64,000 bases of DNA, taken from assembly GCA_964396895.1 (NCBI GenBank), contig CAYNGJ010000001.1:62001-126000 (forward strand), given 5' to 3'. This DNA comes from UBA2334 sp964396895 (GTDB lineage Bacteria; Pseudomonadota; Gammaproteobacteria; Burkholderiales; Burkholderiaceae_C). The first letter of the stretch is position 1. Every line of letters begins with the position of its first letter. The notes under the pieces are model-generated. The model made no database searches, was not told where the DNA came from, and was given only the letters and a program-made list of their open reading frames with translations. Shown piece by piece: positions 25,529-33,580 of the stretch. The translations under genes were made by a program, and so were the position numbers.

Positions 25529-26493
25529 GGCGTGCTCGCGGTGGTGGGGTGGGACAGGTCGGTGGCGTGGGCCGTGCCAGCGGCACGGGCCAGCCGCACG
25601 GTGTGCTGGACTTGCAGGGCAATGGGGGTGGGCACGGGCACGTGGCCGACCAGCACGGCGGTGATCCAGGCGGCGGTGCTGTCGGCGTCGGGGCCGGGCA
25701 GGTCGGGCAGCTGGGTCAGCGGGCCTTCCTGCGCGGGTTGCACGCGGGTCACGCTGCCGTGTTCGAACGCGTCCATGGCGGGGGTGCGCCGGGCGTCGGC
25801 CACGGCTTCGCCTTCGGTGCCCCGCAGCAGCAGGGCGCGGGTGCCGGTGAGGCTGAGCGTGGCCGTCATGGACTGCAGGTATTCCGGGTGGGTGTAGCTG
25901 CTGACCAGCACCGTGGGTCCGACCGCTGGCTGCATGAGCTTGACCAGGCTGTGACCGGGGTTGCGCAGGCCCACCACGCGGCGCACGTCCAACAGGCGTT
26001 GCAGGCCGGCGTGGAGCTGGCCAGTGGGCCAGAAAGTGACCACACCGGGGGTCACAGGTTTGGCGTAACCAATAGCAAACTGTTGTTGACTGGAAAGCGC
26101 TAAAAGCACTTTTTGGGTCGAAATTCGTTTGTCTTCGGTCTCACAGCCGTGCAGCAACACCCCCAGGCCTTCACGGGCCAGCAGGGCGGCCAGCAGGGGG
26201 GTGAGCAGCGGCAGGCGGCGCGCACCGTTGTAGCTGGGCAGCACCACCGTGGGCGTGGCCGCGTGGGTGGTGGGCACGGGGGGAATGCGGGCGTGGGTGG
26301 CATCCAGGAACCCGGCCATTTCGTCGGCGGTTTCGCCTTTGATGCGCATGGCCAGGCAGAAGGCGCCCACCTCCAGGTCGGTCACGGTGCCGTCCAGCAC
26401 CTGGCCCATGAGGTCGGTGGCTTGCTCACGGGTCAGGCCACGGGCACCGTCTTTGCCCCGGCCAATGTCTTTGATGTACGCGCTGATGCTCAT
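25525..26493 (-). CDS. ybiB: YbiB-type protein (TrpD2 family, glycosyl transferase-like fold)
   Basis: 322 aa. Related to anthranilate phosphoribosyltransferase but lacking the usual GTGGD-type phosphoribosyl loop; the E. coli homologue YbiB binds nucleic acid. Seen: TREQATDLMGQVLDG, EVGAFCLAMRIKGET, and THPEYLQSMTATLSLTG with LLLRGTEGEAVAD. Residues about 123-141 come from a dispersed-repeat copy. It sits between nasA (34 nt) and cobA (ATGA overlap), so it is co-expressed with nitrate reduction for reasons the sequence does not explain. Confidence 0.85.
   Translation of the reverse strand: MSISAYIKDIGRGKDGARGLTREQATDLMGQVLDGTVTDLEVGAFCLAMRIKGETADEMAGFLDATHARIPPVPTTHAATPTVVLPSYNGARRLPLLTPLLAALLAREGLGVLLHGCETEDKRISTQKVLLALSSQQQFAIGYAKPVTPGVVTFWPTGQLHAGLQRLLDVRRVVGLRNPGHSLVKLMQPAVGPTVLVSSYTHPEYLQSMTATLSLTGTRALLLRGTEGEAVADARRTPAMDAFEHGSVTRVQPAQEGPLTQLPDLPGPDADSTAAWITAVLVGHVPVPTPIALQVQHTVRLARAAGTAHATDLSHPTTASTP
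26071..26127 (+). repeat. Dispersed repeat copy inside ybiB
   Basis: AATAGCAAACTGTTG followed by AAAGCGCTAAAAG and a T-rich end. It shares AGCAAACTGTTG exactly with the copy at 15746-15800 and lies in frame within the ybiB coding region, antisense to it. Confidence 0.65.
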
Positions 26494-26527
26494 GGGCCAA
26501 TTGTGTGCGTTTGCAAACAACTTGTGG

Positions 26528-29425
26528 TTATGTGGCCACTGTGGGCAGGGCAGCGGTGACGCGCACCAGCTTTTTCAGGGTAGGCAGGCAGGAGCCGCAC
26601 TGGGTGCCACATTTCAACGCAGCCTGCAGGCTGCCCAAACGCAGGGCCTCGCTGTCCGTGGGGGGGCAGCCCGCCAGGTGTTGGGTGATGGCTTGCTCAC
26701 CCACGTTCAGGCAGGCACACACCTGTGGGCTGGCCACGCGGCTGGCCATGGCGCTGGGTGGGGTGGCGGCGGGCAGCAGCAGCTGACGGCCATAGCTTTC
26801 GGCGGGCAACTCGTCTTGCAGCAGGGTTTTGATCCACGCCTCGGAGCGGGTGTCACCGGCCAGCAGGAAGGCTTCCAGGGTGGCGTGTTCGTCGGGCCCG
26901 GTTTTGGCCTGTTCACCCTGGCTTTTGCGGAACAGCCGGATGGCGCGGCGCTGGCCTTTGCCCGCGTCGGAGTAGCGCAGGGTGTTGGGGGTGTGCAGGC
27001 CCAGGGCGGCCTCGATCTGGTCCAGCAACTCGGCATCGGGGGCACTGGAGTGGGCGGCGCGAAACAGCAGGCCGGTGCGCTCGCGGCCAAAGGGCACGCA
27101 GGCGGCGAAGGCAAAGTCGGCCATCAGCGTCACCAGTGTCTGGCGGGCCTGGTGGGCGCTGCCCTCGGGCAGCCAGGCCAAGGCCACCAGGGTCCAGGGC
27201 AGGTTGGCTTTTTCCACGCGCACCGCCGCGTGCTTGAACTCGGGCTGTTTGGAGGTGGGGCAGAACGCCGAGGTGGTGAGTGCGTTCACCCCCGCCAGTG
27301 GCTGGCCGTCAGCCCCCTGGCCACTGAGGGTTTCGCTGCCCCAGTGCATGGCCATGAACACCTGGCTCAGACCGCCTTCGTCGCTGGATTCCACGGGCAC
27401 CACCAGGCTGCCGCGTTTGCTGGTGATGCGCACCAAATCGCCCTGGGCCAGGCCACGGCGGGCCATGTCCTGCGGGTGCATGTGCACGGTGGGCTCGGGC
27501 ACGTGGCCAAACAGGCGGCCCAGTGTGCCGGTGCGGCTCATGCCGTGCCACTGGTCGCGCAGGCGCCCGGTGTTGAGCGAGAAGGGGTAGGCCGATTCCC
27601 TGGCCTCGGCCACGGGGCGGTGGGGCACGGCGGCAAAGCGGGCCTTGCCATCGGGGGTAGGGAACACGCCGTCGGTGTACAGGCGAACCTGGCCCTGGGT
27701 CTGGCCGCTGGGCAGTGGCCATTGCTGCGGGCCTTGGGCGTCGAGTTGTGCGTAGCTCATGCCGGTGATGTCCAGGTCACGCCCCCGGGTGGTTTCGCGG
27801 TGTTCGTTCCAGACCGCTTCGGGGGTGGGGTAGGGGAACAGCGTGGGTTGGCCGGGGCGAAGCAGGGCCTCCAGCCGTTGGGCCACCTGGACGGCAATGG
27901 CCCAGTCGTGCCGGGGACCACTGCCGCTCAGCGGATCAGTGGCGCTGGGCTCGGCAGCGGCGGTGCCCACGGCGACCGGGGGCCGCACGGCCGCACGTAC
28001 CCGGCTGATGCAGCGCTCGCTGTTGGTGACGGTGCCTTCTTTTTCCCCCCAGGTGGTGGCGGGCAGCAGCAGGTCGGCCCAGGCGCAGGTGGCGGGGGTG
28101 GCGTAGGCCTCTTGCACCACCACGAACTCGGCCCGCTCCAGCGCGCGGCGCACGGTGGCTTGGTTGGGCATGCTTTGCGCGGGGTTGGTGCAGGCAATCC
28201 ACAGGGCTTTGATCTGGCCGTCGGCCGCGGCTTCGAACATTTCCACCGCGGTTTTGCCCGGGGTGGCGGGCACGCTGGGCAGGCCCCAGAGCGCGGCCAC
28301 CTCGGCCCGGTGGTCGGGGTTGGCCAGATCGCGGTGGGCCGACAGCAGGTTGGCCAGACCGCCCACTTCGCGCCCGCCCATGGCGTTGGGCTGGCCGGTG
28401 AGGGAGAACGGCCCGGCCCCGGCGCGCCCGATCTGGCCCGTGGCCAGGTGCAGGTTGATGAGGGCGGCGTTTTTGGCCGTGCCGCTGCTGCTTTGGTTCA
28501 GGCCCTGGCAGTACAGGCTGAGGGTGGGGGTGCGCAGACCCTCACCGCCCAGCCCGGCGAACCACCGGGCGGCGGTGAGCAGGTCGGCTTTGGGCAGGCC
28601 GCAGACCTGGGCGACGTGCTCGGGCGTGTATTCGCGCACCAAGGTCTTGAGGGCATCGAAGCCCTGGGTGTGGCGCTCGATGTAGGCGGTGTCCAGCCAG
28701 CCTTCCCACAGCATGATGTGCAGCAGGCCATGGAACAGCGCCACGTCGGTGCCGGGTTGCAGGGGCAGGTACAGGTCGGCCTGGCTGGCGGTGTCGGTGC
28801 GGCGGGGGTCGGCGACGATGACCTTCATGTCGGGGCGCGCGGCCTTGGCGTCTTCGATGCGCCGGAACAGCACCGGGTGGGCCCAGGCGGCGTTGCTGCC
28901 GACGATGAACAGCGTCTGGGCGTGGTTCACGTCGTCGTAGCAGGCGGGTGGGGCGTCGGCCCCCAGGGTGAGTTTGTAGCCCGCCACGGCGCTGCTCATG
29001 CACAGGCGGGAGTTGGTGTCGATGTTGTTGGTGCCCAGCAGGCCTTTGGCCAGCTTGTTGAACACGTAATAGTCTTCTGTCAGCAGTTGGCCGCTGACGT
29101 ACAGGCCCACCGCGTCGGGTCCGTGCTGGCGCACCGTGTCGGCCAGGCGCTGGGCGAGCAGGGCCTGGGCGGCGTCCCAGGTGATGGGGCTGGTCGGGCC
29201 ACCACGCTGCAGGCGCTGCAGGGGCTGCAACAGGCGGGTCTGGCGGTAGATGGGGGCGCTGGCGGTCAGCGCCAGGGTGGTGCCTTTGCTGCACAGGCGG
29301 CCACGGTTGGCCGGGTGGTCGGGATCACCCGCGACGCCGACGATGTGCTCACCCCGCGACTCGATCAACACGCCACAGCCCACGCCGCAGTAGGGGCAGG
29401 TGGAGCGGGTGGTTTGCAGCGGCAT
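26528..29425 (-). CDS. nasA: Assimilatory nitrate reductase, catalytic subunit
   Basis: 965 aa cytoplasmic molybdopterin enzyme reducing nitrate to nitrite. An N-terminal [4Fe-4S] site (CPYCGVGCGV...GRLCSKG, with C spacing typical of NasA/NarB) precedes the MGD-binding domains (SRLCMSSAV, IGRAGAGPFSLTGQPNAMGGREVGG split across two motifs). The extra C-terminal BFD-like [2Fe-2S] domain (VCACLNVGE...GTQCGSC) is the electron-entry module found in proteobacterial NasA. The start at 29425 (MPLQTTRSTCPYCG) is chosen over 29458 because GGAG lies 8 nt upstream. No Tat signal, consistent with assimilation. No separate NasB-type flavoprotein is seen nearby. Confidence 0.95.
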   Translation of the reverse strand: MPLQTTRSTCPYCGVGCGVLIESRGEHIVGVAGDPDHPANRGRLCSKGTTLALTASAPIYRQTRLLQPLQRLQRGGPTSPITWDAAQALLAQRLADTVRQHGPDAVGLYVSGQLLTEDYYVFNKLAKGLLGTNNIDTNSRLCMSSAVAGYKLTLGADAPPACYDDVNHAQTLFIVGSNAAWAHPVLFRRIEDAKAARPDMKVIVADPRRTDTASQADLYLPLQPGTDVALFHGLLHIMLWEGWLDTAYIERHTQGFDALKTLVREYTPEHVAQVCGLPKADLLTAARWFAGLGGEGLRTPTLSLYCQGLNQSSSGTAKNAALINLHLATGQIGRAGAGPFSLTGQPNAMGGREVGGLANLLSAHRDLANPDHRAEVAALWGLPSVPATPGKTAVEMFEAAADGQIKALWIACTNPAQSMPNQATVRRALERAEFVVVQEAYATPATCAWADLLLPATTWGEKEGTVTNSERCISRVRAAVRPPVAVGTAAAEPSATDPLSGSGPRHDWAIAVQVAQRLEALLRPGQPTLFPYPTPEAVWNEHRETTRGRDLDITGMSYAQLDAQGPQQWPLPSGQTQGQVRLYTDGVFPTPDGKARFAAVPHRPVAEARESAYPFSLNTGRLRDQWHGMSRTGTLGRLFGHVPEPTVHMHPQDMARRGLAQGDLVRITSKRGSLVVPVESSDEGGLSQVFMAMHWGSETLSGQGADGQPLAGVNALTTSAFCPTSKQPEFKHAAVRVEKANLPWTLVALAWLPEGSAHQARQTLVTLMADFAFAACVPFGRERTGLLFRAAHSSAPDAELLDQIEAALGLHTPNTLRYSDAGKGQRRAIRLFRKSQGEQAKTGPDEHATLEAFLLAGDTRSEAWIKTLLQDELPAESYGRQLLLPAATPPSAMASRVASPQVCACLNVGEQAITQHLAGCPPTDSEALRLGSLQAALKCGTQCGSCLPTLKKLVRVTAALPTVAT

Positions 29426-29521
29426 GGTGGGGGTCTCCAGTGGGGCGGGCATGGGCAACAGGGCAGGCGGGCGGTGAATCCGGTGGGCGAAGGTGGTGCG
29501 GGCGTTGGCGTGTGTGCGGGT

Positions 29522-29908
29522 TCAGGCGCAGGCGCTGCGGCAGGGCTTGGGTCCGGCCTCGGGGCGGGTCAGGTCGGTGCCCACGCTGGCCAGTTCTTCT
29601 TCGCTCAGGAACACCAGGCCGCTGTCCACCTTGACGGTGAAGGCGGGGGTCTGGCCTTCGTCGGGGGCGGCGGCCTGGCCCGTGCACAGGCCAATGGTCC
29701 AGTTGTGCAAGGGGCATGCCACGCTCTGGCCAAACACAATGCCCTGGCTCAGCGGGCCACCTTTGTGGGGGCAGCGGTCGAGCAGGGCAAACACCTCGTC
29801 GTCGCCGTTTTTGAACACGGCCACATCGAGCCCGATGGCGCGGGTCACGCGGCGTGAACCCAGGGCGGGGATGTCTTCTACCTTGCAAATGGCTTTCCAG
29901 GTGGTCAT
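29522..29908 (-). CDS. nirD: Nitrite reductase small subunit
   Basis: 128 aa Rieske-like protein partnering NirB in NADH-dependent reduction of nitrite to ammonium. It retains both Cys-His pairs (CPHKGG and CPLHNW), so it could carry a [2Fe-2S] cluster; enterobacterial NirD has lost these. In the operon nirB and nirD are separated by the P-box gene, an unusual order. Confidence 0.92.
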   Translation of the reverse strand: MTTWKAICKVEDIPALGSRRVTRAIGLDVAVFKNGDDEVFALLDRCPHKGGPLSQGIVFGQSVACPLHNWTIGLCTGQAAAPDEGQTPAFTVKVDSGLVFLSEEELASVGTDLTRPEAGPKPCRSACA

Positions 29909-29924
29909 GGTGATTTCCTATTTT

Positions 29925-29970
29925 GTGTAGCTAACTGTTGAATGAATACAAGCGCTGGATGGCAATTTTG
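29925..29970 (+). repeat. Dispersed repeat copy between nirD and the P-box gene
   Basis: TGTAGCTAACTGTTGAATG, then ACAAGCGCTGGATGGCAATTTTG. It has the same element order as the other copies and is intergenic here, within the nirB operon transcript. Confidence 0.65.
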
Positions 29971-29978
29971 TATAAAAA

Positions 29979-30767
29979 TCAGGCCTGCATGCCGCTGTAC
30001 AGGCCCGTGACCATGTCCATGACGCTGAGCAGGTTCTCGCTGGTCACAAACACCTCGCTGCCCGCTTTGGCGCTGCGTGCTGAGGTGTGCATGCGTTGCA
30101 AGGCGGCGTCGAAGAACACCCATTGCCCGTCGGCCAGTTGCAAGGCGTCGCGGATGCGGGGGGTGGTTTGCGGGGCCTGGCGCAGGGTGGCCATGGCGTT
30201 GACGAATTCGGTGCGCGACTGCGCCATGTCGGCCGCTGCGTCGGCCTGCCCCGTCAGGCCGGTGGCCAGGTAGAGCTTGGCCATGCGCTGGCTGAGCATG
30301 CGCTGGCGACCGGCCAGGTTGACCAGCTGGCCCACGGGCTTGGCCAACACGGCCTCGTATTGCACCGTGCCCTGGTGGGACAGGGCCAGCACCTTGGCGT
30401 CGGCGGCCAGCACAGCGCTGGCCTGGGCCTCGCGCGGTGTGCCTGAAGAATCACCGTCGAGCAGCGCACGCTGGTAGTCGCGCCACGCCACGTCGAGCTG
30501 CTGGTAGGTCTGGCGCAGATCGGGGGTGGGGGCATGGGCCTGCAGGTCCAGCAACTGGCGTTCGAACAGGGCCATGGATTTGCTGAGCACCCTCTTGGCC
30601 GCCACCGGCTCTATGCCCAGCGCCAGCGCCAGCCAAGCCTTGCCCATGCGCTGGCTGAGCATGCGCTGGCGGCCGGCTTGGTTGATGGCGTCGGCCAGCT
30701 CCAGCGCCTGGGCGCGCAGGGGCAAGACCAGGGCAGGAATGGACAGCAGCAGTTGTCGGCGCAGCAT
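29979..30767 (-). CDS. Periplasmic protein with two P-box (PilJ/NarX-like) repeats
   Basis: 262 aa. An N-terminal signal peptide (MLRRQLLLSIPALVLPLRAQA) precedes two helical bundles, each opening with the same motif: INQAGRQRMLSQRMGKAW near residue 28 and VNLAGRQRMLSQRMAKLYL near residue 155. The motif is that of the PilJ/NarX N-terminal domain, whose P-box helix contacts nitrate. With no kinase, MCP or membrane anchor it looks like a free periplasmic binding protein. It sits between nirB (46 nt) and nirD in the operon. Nitrate or nitrite binding is inferred. Confidence 0.8.
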   Translation of the reverse strand: MLRRQLLLSIPALVLPLRAQALELADAINQAGRQRMLSQRMGKAWLALALGIEPVAAKRVLSKSMALFERQLLDLQAHAPTPDLRQTYQQLDVAWRDYQRALLDGDSSGTPREAQASAVLAADAKVLALSHQGTVQYEAVLAKPVGQLVNLAGRQRMLSQRMAKLYLATGLTGQADAAADMAQSRTEFVNAMATLRQAPQTTPRIRDALQLADGQWVFFDAALQRMHTSARSAKAGSEVFVTSENLLSVMDMVTGLYSGMQA

Positions 30768-30813
30768 GGGGGGTGTTGTGGCTTGGGGGTGTGCGGGCGG
30801 TGGGGCGCTGGGG

Positions 30814-33264
30814 TCAGCTGGCGGGCTGCAGGGCCTCGAACTGGCGGGTGTCCACGGCCGCTTTGTCAAACTCGAACCAGGGGTCGGGTTCGCCGTCCAG
30901 CGCAAACTGCAGCTGCGCCCACAGCGCCTTGCGGCCTGCCTCATCTTCCAGGATGCGTTTTTTCACGTAGTCCAGGCCCACGCGGTTGACGTAGTGCACC
31001 GTGCGCTCCAGGTACCAACCCTCTTGGCGGTACAGCTCGCAGAAGGCGCCGGTGTATTCCAGCACTTCCTCGGCGGTTTTCACCTTGACGAAGAAGTGCG
31101 CCACCTCGGTCTTGATGCCGCCGTTGCCAGCGATGTACATCTCCCAGCCGCTGTCCACGCCAATCACACCCACGTCTTTGATGCCCGCCTCGGCGCAGTT
31201 GCGCGGGCAGCCCGACACCGCGAACTTGACCTTGTGCGGCGCGTACATGCGCCACATGGCGCGCTCCAGGTCTTTGCCCATCTGCGTGCTGTCCTGGGTG
31301 CCCATGCGGCACCACTCGGAGCCCACGCAGGTTTTGACGGTGCGCAGCGCCTTGGCATAAGCGTGGCCGCTGGGCATGCCGATGTCTTTCCAGACGTTGA
31401 CCAGGTCTTCTTTCTTCACACCCAGCAGGTCGATGCGCTGGCCACCCGTGACCTTGACGGTGGGGATGTTGTACTTGTCCACCGCGTCGGCAATGCGGCG
31501 CAGTTCGCTGGCGGTGGTTTCCCCGCCCCACATGCGGGGAATGACCGAGTAGGTGCCGTCCTTCTGGATGTTGGCGTGGCTGCGCTCGTTGATGAAGCGG
31601 CTTTGTGGGTCGTCCTTGGCCTCTTTGGGCCAGGTGCTGATGAGGTAGTAGTTGACGGCGGGGCGGCAGGTGGCGCAGCCGTTGGGGGTTTTCCACTCCA
31701 GCAGCTTGAACACGTCGGCAATGGTCAGGATTTTGCTGTCGCGGATGGCCTCGCGCACCGCCTGGTGCCCGTGGGTGGTGCAGCCGCACATGGCCTTCAT
31801 CTTGGGGGTGGCGGAATAGTCACCGCCGGCGGTGAACATCAGAATTTGTTCCACCAGACCGGTGCACGAGCCGCAGCTGGCGCTGGCCTTGGTGTGCTTG
31901 CGTACCTCGTCCAGTGTGAACAGGCCTTTGTCTTTGATGGCTTTGCAGATGGCACCCTTGGTCACGCCGTTGCAGCCGCAGACCTCGTCGGTGTCGGCCA
32001 TGGCGGCGGCCTTGTTGTGGCCCTGGTGGCCCCCGTCGCCGATGTTGGACTCGCCGAACATGAGCTTGTCGCGGATGTCTTTGATGCTGCGGCCTTCGCG
32101 CAGCAGCTTGAAGTACCAGCTGCCGTCCACGGTGTCGCCATACAGGCAGGCACCCACCAGCTTGTCGCCTTTGATGACCAGTTTTTTGTACACCCCACCG
32201 GCGGGGTCGCTCATGACCACTTCTTCGGTGCCGTCGCCGCCCGTGAAGTTGCCGGCGCTGAACAGGTCAATGCCCGTGACCTTGAGCTTGGTGGAGGTGA
32301 GCGAGCCGGTGTAGCGCCCAATGCCGAATTCGGCCAGGTGGTTGGCCAGCACTTTGCCCTGCTCGAACAGCGGGGCCACCAGACCGTAGGCAATGCCCCG
32401 GTGGGCCGCGCACTCGCCCACGGCGTAAATGCGCGGGTCGGTGGTGGTCTGCATGGTGTCGCTGACCACGATGCCCCGGTTCACGTTCAGGCGCATGGTC
32501 TCGGCCAGCTCGGTGTTGGGGCGGATGCCCACGGCCATGACCACCAGGTCGGCGGGCATTTCTGTGCCATCTTTGAAGCGGATGGCCTTGACCCGTCCGT
32601 TGTCTCCTCCCACCAGTTCCTGTGTCTGCGCACCGATGAGGAAGTTCATGCCCCGCGCCTGCAGCGATTGCTGCAGCATCTTGCCGGCCACGTCGTCGAG
32701 CTGGCGCTCCATCAGCCAGGGGGCCACATGCACCACGCTCACGGTCATGCCGCGCTTCATCAGGCCGTTGGCCGCTTCCAGGCCCAGCAGGCCGCCACCG
32801 ATGACGACGGCGTGCTTGTAGGTGGTGGCCGCATCGATCATGGCCTGGGTGTCGGCGATGTCGCGGTAGGCAAGCACCCCTTGCAGGTCCTTGCCGGGGA
32901 TGGGCAGGATGAAGGGGTTGGAGCCCGTGGCCATCAGCAGGCGGTCGTACTCGGCGCTCATGGTGTCGCCGGCGGCGTTGGTGGCGTGGACTTGGCGGCG
33001 CACGCGGTCCACCGCCGTGACCTTCCAGCCCGCGTGCAGGGTGACGTGGTGGTCGGTGTACCAGCTCCAGTCGTTGAGGACAATTTCGTCCAGCGTCTGC
33101 TCACCCGCCAGCACGGGCGACAGCAGGATGCGGTTGTAGTTGGGGTGGGGTTCGGCACCAAAGACGGTGATGTCGTACAAATCGGGGGCAATCTTCAGCA
33201 GCTCTTCGAGGGTGCGCACGCCTGCCATGCCATTGCCAATCATGACCAGTTTGGGTTTTTTCAT
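30814..33264 (-). CDS. nirB: Nitrite reductase [NAD(P)H], large subunit
   Basis: 816 aa cytoplasmic siroheme enzyme reducing nitrite to ammonium. N-terminal FAD/NAD(P)H domains (VMIGNGMAGVRTLEELL; VVIGGGLLGLEAANGL), BFD-like [2Fe-2S] domains (CGCNGVTKGAICKAI with CGSCTG, and a second CGC...CATC set), then ferredoxin-like halves and the siroheme/[4Fe-4S] ligands in TCVGSEWCRMGTQDS and GCPRNCAEAG. The start is backed by AAGGAG 8-9 nt before the ATG. It is the first gene of the operon that runs to 23875. Its 200-nt leader has a sigma-54 site and an ANTAR-type hairpin. Confidence 0.96.
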   Translation of the reverse strand: MKKPKLVMIGNGMAGVRTLEELLKIAPDLYDITVFGAEPHPNYNRILLSPVLAGEQTLDEIVLNDWSWYTDHHVTLHAGWKVTAVDRVRRQVHATNAAGDTMSAEYDRLLMATGSNPFILPIPGKDLQGVLAYRDIADTQAMIDAATTYKHAVVIGGGLLGLEAANGLMKRGMTVSVVHVAPWLMERQLDDVAGKMLQQSLQARGMNFLIGAQTQELVGGDNGRVKAIRFKDGTEMPADLVVMAVGIRPNTELAETMRLNVNRGIVVSDTMQTTTDPRIYAVGECAAHRGIAYGLVAPLFEQGKVLANHLAEFGIGRYTGSLTSTKLKVTGIDLFSAGNFTGGDGTEEVVMSDPAGGVYKKLVIKGDKLVGACLYGDTVDGSWYFKLLREGRSIKDIRDKLMFGESNIGDGGHQGHNKAAAMADTDEVCGCNGVTKGAICKAIKDKGLFTLDEVRKHTKASASCGSCTGLVEQILMFTAGGDYSATPKMKAMCGCTTHGHQAVREAIRDSKILTIADVFKLLEWKTPNGCATCRPAVNYYLISTWPKEAKDDPQSRFINERSHANIQKDGTYSVIPRMWGGETTASELRRIADAVDKYNIPTVKVTGGQRIDLLGVKKEDLVNVWKDIGMPSGHAYAKALRTVKTCVGSEWCRMGTQDSTQMGKDLERAMWRMYAPHKVKFAVSGCPRNCAEAGIKDVGVIGVDSGWEMYIAGNGGIKTEVAHFFVKVKTAEEVLEYTGAFCELYRQEGWYLERTVHYVNRVGLDYVKKRILEDEAGRKALWAQLQFALDGEPDPWFEFDKAAVDTRQFEALQPAS

Positions 33265-33351
33265 GAGAACCGCTCCTTGAAGGAAATAAAAGGGGTGCGC
33301 GCAAGCCCGTGCTTGAGCCGCAGATCAAAAAAATGAGGAATAGCGAACCAA

Positions 33352-33389
33352 CCCAGAATGACTCTGGGAGAGCACCATGTGTCTGGTGC
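33352..33389 (-). terminator. Two hairpins downstream in the nirB leader, possible attenuator
   Basis: GCACCA/TGGTGC (33372-33389) and CCCAGA/TCTGGG (33352-33368), each a perfect 6-bp stem. A run of seven T lies at 33327-33333, about 18 nt after the second stem, too far for a standard intrinsic terminator, so function is uncertain. Confidence 0.4.
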
Positions 33390-33404
33390 CACACAATCCC
33401 CAGT

Positions 33405-33422
33405 GAACACGCCGTTGTGCCC
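33405..33422 (-). promoter_or_regulatory. ANTAR-type hairpin in the nirB leader
   Basis: GGGCAC-AACGGC-GTGTTC on the minus strand: a short stem (two G-U pairs) closing a hexaloop with A at position 1 and G at position 4. The same loop occurs in the nrtA and narK leaders. A weaker partner, GACA-AGCGTT-CGTC at 33445-33458, has an A1/G4 loop but only three canonical pairs. Confidence 0.6.
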
Positions 33423-33476
33423 CTGGTCTCGGATGGTGTCGATGGACGAACGCTTGTCGCGCTGTGCACGATTCAA

Positions 33477-33492
33477 AGCAATCGCCGTGCCA
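33477..33492 (-). promoter_or_regulatory. Sigma-54 promoter of the nirB operon
   Basis: TGGCACG-N4-TTGCT read on the minus strand, a full match to the -24/-12 consensus with GG-N10-GC spacing. Transcription would start near 33466, about 200 nt before the nirB ATG. It implies NtrC-type activation under nitrogen limitation. Confidence 0.8.
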
Positions 33493-33580
33493 GACTTTGG
33501 TCGTGTGTGCCTTTTGGATTGGTGTGTGGGGTCGTGAAGGGGTCTTTGACCATGTGTGGCTTGAAAGCAGGTGTGTGAAC

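Larger units (their letters stand above)
33265..33580. promoter_or_regulatory. Divergent control region of nirB and the ANTAR/P-box gene
   Basis: No gene. Holds on the minus strand the nirB sigma-54 site (33477-33492) and structured leader; on the plus strand the promoter of the gene starting at 33581 must lie here but I could not pick it. Confidence 0.7.

Noticed and set aside
26249..29857. 1202-codon plus-strand frame
   Set aside because: Gly/His/Gln-rich antisense shadow of nasA and nirD in high-GC DNA.
30526..33336. 936-codon plus-strand frame
   Set aside because: Antisense shadow of nirB; no domain content.
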